From NCBI GenBank assembly GCA_965223355.1, contig CBDCWE010000003.1, positions 4,987,451 through 5,051,450 on the forward strand: a stretch of 64,000 bases of DNA, given 5' to 3'. The translations under genes were made by a program, and so were the position numbers. This stretch comes from Tectiglobus sp965223355. Lineage in GTDB: Bacteria; Pseudomonadota; Alphaproteobacteria; Rhizobiales; Hyphomicrobiaceae. This document shows positions 6,775 through 16,210 of this stretch, piece after piece; position 1 is the first letter of the stretch, and the number at the start of each line of letters is the position of its first letter. The notes below the pieces were generated by a model. That model saw only the letters and a list, made by a program, of their open reading frames with translations. It was not told the DNA's origin and searched no databases.

Positions 6775-9102
6775 TCATACCTGCGTGATCGTGGCCGCAG
6801 TGATGGCTTGGCCTAGTGCCAGACCGCCGTCATTGGCTGGCACTTGCTTGTGGGTCAATACGTGAAGGCCGTGGCCTGTCAGTTTGTCAAACAGCCCGTC
6901 GGCGAGGATCTGATTCTGCATCACGCCGCCGGAGAGGACGATGCGCTTCGTATTGTGGGTTGCGGCAATTGACCGGGCCGCTTCTACAATTGATGCAATC
7001 AGGCTCCAATGGAAGCGAGCCGCGATGTGCCCGCATTCAACGCCTGCCTTGAGATCGCGAATGAGAGCTGCCCACATGGGTTCCCATGAGAAAATGTAGT
7101 GATCGTTGATCGCGGTGTTTGCCACGTAACCGCATTCGTCCTTCATGTAGGGCCGAGCCAAAGCCTCCAATAACATGCCGGTCTGGCCCTCAAAACTTTG
7201 GCTGGAAACGCAGAATCCCAAGATCGCGGCCGCTGCATCAAACAGGCGGCCGGCCGACGATGCCAAGGGGCAGTTTATGCCGCCCGTAATTGCCTGATGA
7301 ACAATTCCGAGTTGCTTGGTTTTGAGGAATTCGGCCAAAGCCAATCCTTCGAGCAGGGCCATATAGTCAGGCCCGAAGGCAGTATGCAGGTGAGCCACGG
7401 CATTACGCCAAGGTTCGCGCATGGCGAATTCACCACCTGGTAGTGCAATCGGCAAAAAATGTCCCACCCGCTCGTAATCTCGATAACCTCCGACCAGAAG
7501 CTCGCCCCCCCACACTGTTCCATCTGCGCCAAGTCCGAGACCGTCCAGGATGATACCGACAGCGAGGTCGTCGTCCGGTGAGACAAGATTGTCTGCGAGG
7601 CAGGCCGACATATGTGCATGGTGGTGCTGAATTCTTACAATTCGGGCGTCCCAATCCTGAGCAAGCTTTTCACCCCATCTCGTGGACAGATAGTCCGGGT
7701 GCTGATCCACGGCGATAACTGTTGGGGTGAAGTCAAAAGCCTCGCGATAGAGTTCCATCGAATTGCGGTAGTCGGAATAGACAGCGGCATCCTCAAGGTC
7801 GCCGATGTACTGTGAGACAATGGCTTGGCCATGCCGCAAAAGGCAGAATGTAGATTTGAGCTCTCCTCCCATAGCGAGTACGTCGGGCACGTCATGAAAC
7901 GCCTCAGCCAGTCGTACTGGCTGGGGAGCAAGGCCGCGGGCGCGGCGCAAAACTGCCGGCCCCGAAACGTCCAGGCGCATCACTGAGTCGTCGAGACGAT
8001 TGATGATCTTTCGGTCATGGGTGAGCCACATGTCGGCGACGGATGCAAGGCGAGCCCGGGCGTCGGCGTTGCTGGTAACCTGCGGTTCGTCAGAGAGGTT
8101 TCCCGATGTCATGACGATCGGCGCATCGAGTTCGCGCATCAGGAGATGGTGCAGCGGTGTGTAGGGGAGCATGATCCCAATGCGATCCTGGCCGGGCGCA
8201 ACGCTCGCAGCAAGACCATTATCTGCAATGGCATCGAGAAGAACAATCGGCGCGGCGATCGATGTCAGCAGTTCGGCTTCGTCATCGTCGATATGCGAGT
8301 AACTTCGCACGGCCTCGAGATCGCGCATCATCAACGCCAGCGGCTTGTCCGGTCTGCGCTTTCGTCGCCGCAATTCACCGACAACGGTCTCATTGGTTGC
8401 ATCGCAGGCCAGATGAAAACCGCCGATGCCCTTGATGGCGATGATAGCTCCTTCCCTGATCTGTTTCACGGTTTGCCGAAGTGGATCGTCACAAGCGATG
8501 GGGCCATGATGGTCTTCCAGCCAGATGTTAGGCCCGCAAACAGGACATGCATTTGGCTGTGCATGGAAGCGTCTGTTTTCAGGACTGTCATATTCGCTCT
8601 GACACTGCGAACACATTGTGAAATCAGCCATCGACGTCAGCGCCCGGTCGTAGGGAATTCCCGTCACGATCGAAAGGCGCGGACCGCAATGGGTGCAATT
8701 CGTGAACGGGTAGCGATAGCGGCGGTCGTGCGGGGAAAAAACTTCGTCGATACATGCCCGGCAGGTTGCAGCGTCGGCGACTATGCCCGTGGCAACGGCC
8801 CCCACACGGCTTTGCGCAATCCGAAATGGCGGTCTCGCCGGCCTGCCGGAAAGGTTCTCGACAGAGATGCCATCGATGCGCGACAGCGGCGGTGCATCAG
8901 GCTTGATCGATTTGACGAAAGCATCGAGTTCACTCTCAGGACCCCAGACTTCGATCGTGACGCCCTGGCTGTCGTTCAGGACGTGACCAGCCAGCCCGAG
9001 TTCGCTTGCCAGGCGCCAGATGTAGGGGCGAAAGCCGACGCCCTGCACGAGCCCTGAAATACGGACAATGCGCCCAGCATGTTCTGGTCGTACTGCGGCC
9101 AT
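6775..9102 (-). CDS. hypF: Carbamoyltransferase HypF, hydrogenase maturation
   Basis: 775 residues from the ATG at 9102. An acylphosphatase-like domain comes first (RISGLVQGVGFRPYIWRLA), then two zinc-finger halves (CRACIDEVF, CTHCGPR, CSQCQSEYD, CPVCGP near residues 100-190). A YrdC-like domain follows (IIAIKGIGGFHLACDA), and a C-terminal Kae1-like domain carries the metal-binding HHHAHM. HypF makes carbamoyl-AMP from carbamoyl phosphate and transfers the group to HypE, the first step to the CN ligands of the [NiFe] site. The ATG-proximal frame from 9126 would start inside repeat element A. It is separated from hupV only by that 66-bp element and is the last gene of the locus. Confidence 0.96.
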   Translation of the reverse strand: MAAVRPEHAGRIVRISGLVQGVGFRPYIWRLASELGLAGHVLNDSQGVTIEVWGPESELDAFVKSIKPDAPPLSRIDGISVENLSGRPARPPFRIAQSRVGAVATGIVADAATCRACIDEVFSPHDRRYRYPFTNCTHCGPRLSIVTGIPYDRALTSMADFTMCSQCQSEYDSPENRRFHAQPNACPVCGPNIWLEDHHGPIACDDPLRQTVKQIREGAIIAIKGIGGFHLACDATNETVVGELRRRKRRPDKPLALMMRDLEAVRSYSHIDDDEAELLTSIAAPIVLLDAIADNGLAASVAPGQDRIGIMLPYTPLHHLLMRELDAPIVMTSGNLSDEPQVTSNADARARLASVADMWLTHDRKIINRLDDSVMRLDVSGPAVLRRARGLAPQPVRLAEAFHDVPDVLAMGGELKSTFCLLRHGQAIVSQYIGDLEDAAVYSDYRNSMELYREAFDFTPTVIAVDQHPDYLSTRWGEKLAQDWDARIVRIQHHHAHMSACLADNLVSPDDDLAVGIILDGLGLGADGTVWGGELLVGGYRDYERVGHFLPIALPGGEFAMREPWRNAVAHLHTAFGPDYMALLEGLALAEFLKTKQLGIVHQAITGGINCPLASSAGRLFDAAAAILGFCVSSQSFEGQTGMLLEALARPYMKDECGYVANTAINDHYIFSWEPMWAALIRDLKAGVECGHIAARFHWSLIASIVEAARSIAATHNTKRIVLSGGVMQNQILADGLFDKLTGHGLHVLTHKQVPANDGGLALGQAITAATITQV

Positions 9103-9109
9103 GGCACGG

Positions 9110-9175
9110 CTAGTGGTCTCAATCACTTAAATTGGCGCATCTGAATACGCCATTATAAGTGATTGAGACCCCTAG
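9110..9175. repeat. Repeat element A, copy 2 (66-bp minimal form)
   Basis: CTAGTGGTCTCAATCACTT and AAGTGATTGAGACCCCTAG are inverted ends enclosing about 30 bp, so this is the two ends with almost no interior. It sits exactly between hupV and hypF, and its left-hand CTAG supplies the TAG stop codon of hupV. Confidence 0.9.
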
Positions 9176-10623
9176 TGCACCGTGCAAACAAGGCACGGAT
9201 CAAACGAGCGTACGATGTGCTGAACAGCAACCGGCTCGATTTCTCCAGGGCGGATGGGGGCGCCCTCAAGCGCGCGTTCAAGTGCTCCCGGATTGCCGTC
9301 TGCATCACGCGGTGAGAAGTTCCAGGTTGTCGGCGCGATGATCTGATAGTTGGCGATCTTGCCAGCCTCGACCCTGATCCAGTGTCCGAGCGAGCCGCGA
9401 GCGGCCTCCGTCAATCCGATGCCTGTTACATCATCGGGCGTTCGGGCATGTCGGCAGAATGGTTGGTCGGGTTCCAGTTCTCGCACCCAGTGCTCCATCG
9501 CGACAACCACCAAAGCGATCTCCAACAGTCGGGCAACGACACGTGCATGCACATTTCCGTGCCCACCCTTGATCAAATCAAGGATGAGTGGATGTTGAGC
9601 AACGGCCTGACGGGCAAGCGCGCCAACCTCGATCACCTCGCCGTCGAGCCGAGGAGCTTTGCACCAGGTGTAGCCGTCGCTCTGGTCTGCATCAGGTCTT
9701 GTTTCGCCATCGATCGGTTTGCGCCGGGGCGCTGAGTCAACGTACCAGGCATGGCTAGAGTCCTCAGCAATCAATTCGGCATCGAACTCGCTGACGGTCC
9801 CGCGACGGAAGATCCCGCGAGCGAACAACGGTGTGCCGTCTCCACCGTAGGCACCATAGCTCAGAAATCGCTCGCCCGCGCGCCCAAGGTCACCCAGGTT
9901 CAAGTGTCGTGATATGCTGAGGAAGTGACGGAAGTCGCTGCTGACTGCGTGCTGCTCATCAGCCCAGGCAACCAGCTCGTCGCAAGATGAAAGTCCGATA
10001 ATGCGCTCCAATTCATCGCCAAACAGTGTCCGCTGAAGAAAACCGCGGAACGCGGTGAGGATGCCAGCCATGCGCGCCACTTCGTTGCCCGTGATCGCTC
10101 GGGTCGAACCTCCCGGACGAATGCCCAGAGTGTGTGGCCACTTCCCGGTCAGTATCCCCATCACGTGCATGAACTGGGCCCGTGCCGGCAAGACCTCCTG
10201 ACTGGCCCTTCCCTTTATGGCCTGAAAGCGAGCGACGGCGGCATCGTGCCAACGCTCTTCGGCATAAACCTCGCGGGCGAAGTCCGGCATGAAGAATAGA
10301 TAGAAATGGGTCAAGTGATCGGCAACGTTTTCGGCAGCGTGAACCAGGTTGACCGAATGGCGACCGTTGCTCGGCATTGATATTCCTTGTGCATTGGCCA
10401 GCGCTTGAGCTGCGGCAACGGACTGCGAGACAGAGCAGATACCGCAGATCCTGGGTGCGAAGACGAGCGCGTCATCAGGCGCCTTGCCAACCAGTATCCT
10501 CTCGAAGCCCCGATAAAGCGGGGAGGTGACATGCGCCTGGCGGACGTACCCGTCCGAGACATCGAGTTTGACCTCAAGGTCACCCTCCACCCGATTGAAG
10601 GGCCCGACAACAAGGCGGCTCAT
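9172..10623 (-). CDS. hupV: Regulatory (H2-sensing) hydrogenase large subunit
   Basis: 483 residues from the ATG at 10623. The nickel ligands are in RICGICSVS near residue 60 and in the final DPCLVCTVH. The protein ends at that His, with no C-terminal peptide to cleave; this is typical of HupV/HoxC sensor subunits and differs from HupL. With HupU it detects H2 in the cytoplasm and signals to HupT. The start overlaps the hupU stop as ATGA. The TAG stop lies in the CTAG boundary of repeat element A, so the element sits flush against the coding end. The upstream 38-residue extension of the frame overlaps hupU and was not used. Confidence 0.95.
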   Translation of the reverse strand: MSRLVVGPFNRVEGDLEVKLDVSDGYVRQAHVTSPLYRGFERILVGKAPDDALVFAPRICGICSVSQSVAAAQALANAQGISMPSNGRHSVNLVHAAENVADHLTHFYLFFMPDFAREVYAEERWHDAAVARFQAIKGRASQEVLPARAQFMHVMGILTGKWPHTLGIRPGGSTRAITGNEVARMAGILTAFRGFLQRTLFGDELERIIGLSSCDELVAWADEQHAVSSDFRHFLSISRHLNLGDLGRAGERFLSYGAYGGDGTPLFARGIFRRGTVSEFDAELIAEDSSHAWYVDSAPRRKPIDGETRPDADQSDGYTWCKAPRLDGEVIEVGALARQAVAQHPLILDLIKGGHGNVHARVVARLLEIALVVVAMEHWVRELEPDQPFCRHARTPDDVTGIGLTEAARGSLGHWIRVEAGKIANYQIIAPTTWNFSPRDADGNPGALERALEGAPIRPGEIEPVAVQHIVRSFDPCLVCTVH

Positions 10624-11657
10624 CCCCGTTTCTTCCTTCTGTCGGCCGGCGGTTCGGTCAGGTGGGCTGCAACCGCGTTCCTTTTGAGACGTGTCGGCGT
10701 GGCTGCCTTTGACAGCGAAGCAAGAGCGACAAACCACGCTTTCGGCATGTCGGTCGGCAGCCCGATAGGAATGCCGGCGATCTTTGGCGTGCGGGTGAAA
10801 GAGTGACCAGGCTCTTCAAATTCAGGCGCCGTGCAATTGATGCAGGGATAGCCGCCGTCAATGCATGAGCCACTCCCATTCCAGGCGCGAATGTTGCAGT
10901 CTGCACGGGCCTGAGTGCCCTTGCAGCCGAGGTTTTCCATCATACACCCAAGATCGCACAGCGCTTCAGCACTTGCTTTGAACTCATAAAATTCATTGCG
11001 TGAGCAGCCGTGATGGACAAGGTGCATGGTGTAAGCGAGTGGCCGGTTCCATTCATCAATGTTCGCAGCTGAAAATCGGCCGGACGCGATCTGATGCAAC
11101 GCTTCGGTCAGCCAATTGGGATGGATAGGACAGCCGGCAATATTGACCACCGGCAACCCTGAACGAGAGCGAAAGTCAGCACCCAGCAAACCGCCAGCAC
11201 GCTCACCATCGTAAGAGAGCCCGCACGCTTCGACCTCGTTGGCACCGGCCGCTGTGATGCCGCCAAATGCTGCACAACTTCCCACCGCCACGACATGCTG
11301 TGCCTGATGGGCAAGGTCCCTGATCCAGTCCATAACCGGTCGGTCGGTTCCCGACATCATGTGGAAGCGGCCTGTTCCGTTGGGGCCCTGCATAACGGAC
11401 CCTTCCAGGCATAGGATGTCAAGCGTCTGATGACCATCGCAGATTGCCTGCATAAGTTCGACAACACCCCGTCCGCTAAGCTCGCTTAGTGATGGATGCC
11501 ATAGAACTTCAATGTTGGCCGCTTCGAAAGACGTCAGCAAATCCGGCCCTTCAGCCCCCATAAGCGAGAGCGAGCAGCCGCCACAGCCACCCGACTGCAA
11601 CCACAAAAGCCGAAATGGTTTCCGGCTGCTCTTTGCCTTCACCGGGTTACTTAGCAT
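10620..11657 (-). CDS. hupU: Regulatory (H2-sensing) hydrogenase small subunit
   Basis: 345 residues, without a Tat signal, so cytoplasmic. The N-terminal cluster motif is QSGGCGGCSLSLMG, the ordinary CxxC form rather than the CTCC of HupS. Further cluster ligands are in VGSCAAFGG, HHGCSRNEFYEF, CMMENLGCKG and PCINCTAPEF. It partners HupV. It overlaps the hupT stop region by 11 bp upstream and hupV by 4 bp downstream. The C-terminal 50 residues after TDMPKAW are basic and may contact HupT; this last point is inference. Confidence 0.95.
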   Translation of the reverse strand: MLSNPVKAKSSRKPFRLLWLQSGGCGGCSLSLMGAEGPDLLTSFEAANIEVLWHPSLSELSGRGVVELMQAICDGHQTLDILCLEGSVMQGPNGTGRFHMMSGTDRPVMDWIRDLAHQAQHVVAVGSCAAFGGITAAGANEVEACGLSYDGERAGGLLGADFRSRSGLPVVNIAGCPIHPNWLTEALHQIASGRFSAANIDEWNRPLAYTMHLVHHGCSRNEFYEFKASAEALCDLGCMMENLGCKGTQARADCNIRAWNGSGSCIDGGYPCINCTAPEFEEPGHSFTRTPKIAGIPIGLPTDMPKAWFVALASLSKAATPTRLKRNAVAAHLTEPPADRRKKRG

Positions 11658-13002
11658 CGGCCGGAATCCTCAAAGTAAAAACCGCCCCATTTGGCAGTTG
11701 GTTGGTCGCAGTGAGATCGCCGCCGAGCTTCTGGGCGATGCCGTAACTTACGTATAGACCGAGGCCGGTCCCCTGTCCGATGGGCTTAGTCGTGAAGAAG
11801 GGCTCGAAAATCTTATCCATATTCTGCAATGGCAGACCGGCACCGTTGTCTACCACTTCTATCAGGACATCGTCATCGCTTCGCCAACACCGAATGAAAA
11901 TTTCGGAGTTATCGGTGTCCGCTACGGCATCGACGGCATTCTGGACGAGATTGACCAGAACCTGATGCAGCTGTCCCTTGCGGCCGACAACATCAAGGCG
12001 TTCCGGCATGTCGAACCGTATCTGAGGCTTGTTTCGCTCTGCCTTGACCACCCAGTCAGCCGATGTGCGCACCACTCTTGACAAGTTGAAGTGCTCGACC
12101 GGTTCTTCCTGGTTGCTTGAGAACCGCCTGAGGCCCTGAACGATATCGCTGACCCGATCCGCTCCTTCCGTAGTGCCTTCCAGAAGCGGCCCGATATCCT
12201 TCAATATCCTGTCAATCTTCAAGTCTTCTCGAAGTTCCTCCATCTCTCCGTGCGCACGTCCCGAACGGCACGCATCCAGGAACTCACCGATAGAAGCAGC
12301 ATACCGTTTCAGGGCATGCATGTTGCCCAGAATAAAACTGATCGGGTTGTTGAGTTCATGGGCAACCCCGGCAACCAGCCGGCCGAGAGCCGCCATCTTT
12401 TCAGAAACGACAAGTTGCTGCTGGGTTTGTTTCAGCCGGTGATGAGCTTCATCGAGTTCGCGATAAGCTTTGCGCAGCTCCCCGATCGGACGGCCGACCA
12501 GAACCATGCCGACAAGCCGGCCACGACGATCGCGCCGAGTGGTGCAGTTCATTGCAAGGGGGGCGGATTGCCCGTCGGCATCGAGAAGCATGAGCTCACA
12601 ATCGGTGATTTGACCGAGATGCTGAATGCGCGTCTTCAAATCAGTGATGGATGTTTCACAGTTCTGAGCAAATACGCTTTCCAGCGGCATCCCTCGCAAT
12701 TTCGCCTCTGAGAGACCGGTCAGTTCTTCGAGAGCACGGTTGACACGTTGAATGCGGCACTCGGTATCGCAAACGATCAGCACATCCGTCATGGCCGCCA
12801 AAACCGAACTGACGAAGGCCTGCGTTTCTTCTAACCGGGCGTTTTGCGATTCAATCTGGGTCTGCGACTGGACCAGGTCGGCGTAGACCTCATCCATCTT
12901 CTGGATGACTTCAATCCAGGCGGTCTCGCCGGCGCTCGGCAATTCCTGCGAATCGGCCCCAATTTGCGGGTCAATCTCATTCTCGCTCGGTTGTGGAGAC
13001 AT
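11647..13002 (-). CDS. hupT: H2-responsive sensor histidine kinase HupT/HoxJ
   Basis: 451 residues, no membrane segment. A coiled stretch and a PAS domain (about 60-170, TDVLIVCDTECRIQRVNRAL) are followed by the HisKA box AGVAHELNNP with phospho-acceptor His215. The C-terminal ATPase domain has the N box (LVQNAVDA), DNGAGLP and GTGLGLYVSYGI. It receives the signal from HupUV and phosphorylates or restrains the HoxA/HupR regulator encoded directly upstream. The 12-bp gap to hoxA and the overlap with hupU argue for one transcript. Confidence 0.94.
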   Translation of the reverse strand: MSPQPSENEIDPQIGADSQELPSAGETAWIEVIQKMDEVYADLVQSQTQIESQNARLEETQAFVSSVLAAMTDVLIVCDTECRIQRVNRALEELTGLSEAKLRGMPLESVFAQNCETSITDLKTRIQHLGQITDCELMLLDADGQSAPLAMNCTTRRDRRGRLVGMVLVGRPIGELRKAYRELDEAHHRLKQTQQQLVVSEKMAALGRLVAGVAHELNNPISFILGNMHALKRYAASIGEFLDACRSGRAHGEMEELREDLKIDRILKDIGPLLEGTTEGADRVSDIVQGLRRFSSNQEEPVEHFNLSRVVRTSADWVVKAERNKPQIRFDMPERLDVVGRKGQLHQVLVNLVQNAVDAVADTDNSEIFIRCWRSDDDVLIEVVDNGAGLPLQNMDKIFEPFFTTKPIGQGTGLGLYVSYGIAQKLGGDLTATNQLPNGAVFTLRIPADAK

Positions 13003-13013
13003 ATCTTCCGCAA

Positions 13014-14504
13014 TCAGGAGTTTACGACTTTGCGGGCCGGCAGAGGTTTCACATTTTCAAGGCCATAGCGCTCCAACTTGCTGCGCAAACCAACACGTGA
13101 CAAGCCCAGCTCACGGGCAGCCTGCGACTTGTTCCATCGATGGCGTATGAGGGTTTCCTTGATGATCCGGGATTCAAGGATGCTAATGCGGTCTTTCAAG
13201 GTTCCCTCGAATTCAGCGATTGCGTCCATATCATCATCACCCTCGTCGGCCATGGCCGGTGCCGCACGAAGTATGTGACGTGATAACAGATCAGCGCCCA
13301 GCTCCCGGCCGTCGCCACATATGACCAGCATGTGCTGGATTTCATTTTGAAGCTCGCGGACATTGCCTGGCCAGGAGTAGTTCTGCATGCATGCAATCGC
13401 TTCGTCCGATATTCCCGCCACCGATTTGCCGAGCTTTTCCTCTGTCTGCTTGAGAAGCGCACGTGTCAGCACGGGAATATCTTCGCGGCGATCCTTTAGA
13501 TCAGGCAGCCGCACGACCATTCCCGCAAGCCGGTAGTAGAAATCGGCGCGAAAGCGACCGGCCCTGACCTCCTCGTCAAGATCGCGATTTGTTGCAGCAA
13601 TCACCCGAACATCAACCGAACGGGTCTTGCCGCTGCCGACCGGGCGAATTTCGCCCTCTTGAAGTACCCGGAGCAGCTTGACCTGAAATGCCGGCGAAAC
13701 CTCGCCGATTTCATCGAGGAGCACCGTGCCACCACTGGCGCGTTCGAACAGGCCGACATGATCTTCAACAGCGCCGGTGAAGGCCCCACGCCGATGGCCG
13801 AACAATTCACTTTCCAGGAGTTCGTCGGGCAGCGCCCCGCAATTCTCTACGACGAATGGCTTGTTCCATCGCAGAGAGCCATAGTGAAGTGCGCGGGCCG
13901 CCAACTCCTTGCCCGTGCCTGATGCACCTGTCAGAAGCACCGGCACGTCGTAGGGCGCCACCTGGCGAAGAGTTTCGCAAACCGCATTCATCGGGCTGTC
14001 TTCGGCTCGGATTATTCCATCATCGAAGTCATAGTTCTTACGCAAAGATTGACGCCGGTCCGTCATCAGCTTCTTGGCTTTCGCCGGCGACATCTTCATT
14101 TCGATTGCAAGAAGTTCGTTCTCTCGCTGCAAGGCATAGAGCTGCGTGGCGTTCTGCAAAGTGAGGATCAACTGATCCGGCTGCCAGGGCTTGGTAATGT
14201 ATTGATAGATGCCGGCTTCATTAACGCCATCGATTATATCGTGCGCGTCAGTATAGCCCGAAATGATCATGCGAACGATGTCGGGCCACCGCGCCCGCAC
14301 GTTCTTGAGAAACTCGACTCCGGTCTGCTCGGGCATGCGCTGATCGCACAAGACCACCTGCACCCACTCGTTTTCCAGGAACTTTTCGGCTTCGGAGATT
14401 GTCGCGGCGGTCCGCACATCAAAGTCATCGTGCAAAATCCGCTGCAATGCCTCCAACGAGCGTACCTCATCATCGATAATCAGAATGGTCGGCAGTTCAG
14501 TCAT
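13014..14504 (-). CDS. hoxA: NtrC-family response regulator HoxA/HupR
   Basis: 496 residues: receiver domain with Asp54 (VLCDQRMPEQ), sigma-54 AAA+ domain with Walker A GASGTGKE, the GAFTGA loop (RRGAFTGAVED) and Walker B GGTVLLDEIGE, then a Fis-type helix-turn-helix at the C-terminus (KSQAARELGLSRVGL). It activates the sigma-54 promoter of the hydrogenase operon; the matching -24/-12 site is at 28637-28651. HupR-type members can be active when not phosphorylated and turned off by HupT. The start overlaps the hypX stop by 4 bp. Confidence 0.95.
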   Translation of the reverse strand: MTELPTILIIDDEVRSLEALQRILHDDFDVRTAATISEAEKFLENEWVQVVLCDQRMPEQTGVEFLKNVRARWPDIVRMIISGYTDAHDIIDGVNEAGIYQYITKPWQPDQLILTLQNATQLYALQRENELLAIEMKMSPAKAKKLMTDRRQSLRKNYDFDDGIIRAEDSPMNAVCETLRQVAPYDVPVLLTGASGTGKELAARALHYGSLRWNKPFVVENCGALPDELLESELFGHRRGAFTGAVEDHVGLFERASGGTVLLDEIGEVSPAFQVKLLRVLQEGEIRPVGSGKTRSVDVRVIAATNRDLDEEVRAGRFRADFYYRLAGMVVRLPDLKDRREDIPVLTRALLKQTEEKLGKSVAGISDEAIACMQNYSWPGNVRELQNEIQHMLVICGDGRELGADLLSRHILRAAPAMADEGDDDMDAIAEFEGTLKDRISILESRIIKETLIRHRWNKSQAARELGLSRVGLRSKLERYGLENVKPLPARKVVNS

Positions 14505-16207
14505 GATGCAACCTTCCCGGCATGAGCGGCCTCGAGCCGCCTGTCACGATGTTTCGCGATCGTTATCGGCGTACGTGACTTGGGGATTTTGTGAACGAAA
14601 TTGGAGCGCGCGATATGATAGCTCGGATCGAACCCGTAGAAGTTTTTCTTCATGCGCAGAAGCTCCTCAGACCGATAGGCCGAAAGCGACTTTAGTGCTT
14701 CATCGCGGGCCCGCCGCTCGGCCTTGGCCTTGATGCGGCCAATGAGGCTGTCACAGTTTGCGAGCTCAGCTGCCAACGCTCGGACGGTGGCACAAAATTG
14801 GTCGCCATTGCCTTCAAAGGTTCTGTCGGCCAGGCCCAGTTCAAGTGCTTCGCTCGCGCCGATTGGCAATCTCGCCTCGGTTAGTCTGCGGGCATTTTCG
14901 TCACCGGCATGATGAGGCAGCAGATAGGTCCACAGCTCTGATCCGTAAAGATTGCCCATGTCCTTGTAGTGAGGGTTGAGTGTCACGCCGCTGCGCAGCC
15001 AGACCTCATCGCCAGCGCGCGCGAGGAACACTCCACCTGCTCCGGCATTGCCGCCAACTGCCGAGATTACCAGTCTGTCGGTCGTTTCAACAATGGATTG
15101 GGTAAGGTCGTCGATCGCATTGATATTGCGCCAGGACTCATCTGCGGCACTGCTTGCTGCCTCAATGAGGTTCAAGTCGAGCCCGTTGGACCAGAAATCC
15201 GGCCCCCCCATGAGAACGAGCACACGTGTCGGGCGGGCAATCGCCGTTCGGTAGGCCGTCAGCAGCCGCTCGCAGGCATCTGTCCCCATGGCGCCGTTGT
15301 AGAATGGAAAATAGAGGTATCCGACGCCAGCCTGCTCCTCGTAAGAGATTTCTTGATAGCCATCGAGTTCGGGAAGCGGCTGGGTCTGCTCGCAGAATAC
15401 GCGCGTGGCTGGAAGTTTGATGGCCTGCTTGCTGTTTGCCAGACGGACCCGACCGATCCAGACGGCGCCATCCACGGTTGCGCGCGCAATTGCCGGGCCG
15501 GAACGCGCGATGACGGTGCCGGGCTCATTCGATGCAAGTCCCGAAGCACGCGATGCATCAAACAGAAAGACCGCTTGGCCGAACAGGCAATCCCTGCAAC
15601 CCGGCATGCCATCTGCGGACGCGATCTTGCGCAACACCGTTTCAGTCTCGTCGCGCTGCCAGTCGATGGTCCGATCCGATTGTCTGACGGCGTTACGCCA
15701 TCGCGGGCGAACATCAGCAAAGGTCTCCAACGGTTCCGGGGCAAAGTCCGTAGCCCGGAACTTATCGACAGCCTCCAGGACCGCGCTGGCTGCAGCCTGG
15801 CTCACCTCATTGCGATAGAGGCTCGATTTCGTGCCCTTGCGCATCGCAAACTTGCGATGCGCCCAGATCGGACCGGCGTCTAATTCTTCGACGGCCTGGA
15901 GAACCGTGACGCCCCATTCGGTTTCACCCCCAAGTACAGCCCAATCGAGAGCCGCCGGTCCACGATCGCCGATCGGACCGGGGTGAACGACCAGACAGAC
16001 GTGGCGTTGCCAAACAGCACGAGGGATTGCGCGCTTCAGGTACGGTGCAATAATCAAGTCCGGAGCAAACAGTTCAACCGCTTCCAGAGTAATGCTGTCG
16101 TTGATATCGAGCTCCACCGACACGTCATGTCCGAGTGCGCGCAACTCGACAAACAGCCGTTGGCTGAGTGAGTTGAACCCATGGCACAAGAGGAGAATGC
16201 GCAGCAT
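14501..16207 (-). CDS. hypX: HypX/HoxX, CO-ligand synthesis from formyl-THF
   Basis: 568 residues. The N-terminal formyl-tetrahydrofolate-binding domain (about 1-270) resembles formyltransferases and includes VVHPGPIGDRGP. The C-terminal enoyl-CoA-hydratase-like domain (about 290-530) includes GGPDFWSNG and SAVGGNAGAGG. HypX releases CO from the formyl group of N10-formyl-THF for the [NiFe] active site and is needed when cells mature hydrogenase in air. Its presence fits the oxygen-tolerant signature in HupS. It lies 4 bp after hypE, followed by hoxA with overlapping codons, as in Bradyrhizobium. Confidence 0.94.
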   Translation of the reverse strand: MLRILLLCHGFNSLSQRLFVELRALGHDVSVELDINDSITLEAVELFAPDLIIAPYLKRAIPRAVWQRHVCLVVHPGPIGDRGPAALDWAVLGGETEWGVTVLQAVEELDAGPIWAHRKFAMRKGTKSSLYRNEVSQAAASAVLEAVDKFRATDFAPEPLETFADVRPRWRNAVRQSDRTIDWQRDETETVLRKIASADGMPGCRDCLFGQAVFLFDASRASGLASNEPGTVIARSGPAIARATVDGAVWIGRVRLANSKQAIKLPATRVFCEQTQPLPELDGYQEISYEEQAGVGYLYFPFYNGAMGTDACERLLTAYRTAIARPTRVLVLMGGPDFWSNGLDLNLIEAASSAADESWRNINAIDDLTQSIVETTDRLVISAVGGNAGAGGVFLARAGDEVWLRSGVTLNPHYKDMGNLYGSELWTYLLPHHAGDENARRLTEARLPIGASEALELGLADRTFEGNGDQFCATVRALAAELANCDSLIGRIKAKAERRARDEALKSLSAYRSEELLRMKKNFYGFDPSYHIARSNFVHKIPKSRTPITIAKHRDRRLEAAHAGKVAS

Positions 16208-16210
16208 TGT

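Noticed and set aside
8017..9057. 346-residue plus-strand frame opposite hypF
   Set aside because: It is a shadow of hypF: no family resemblance, while the minus frame has all HypF motifs.
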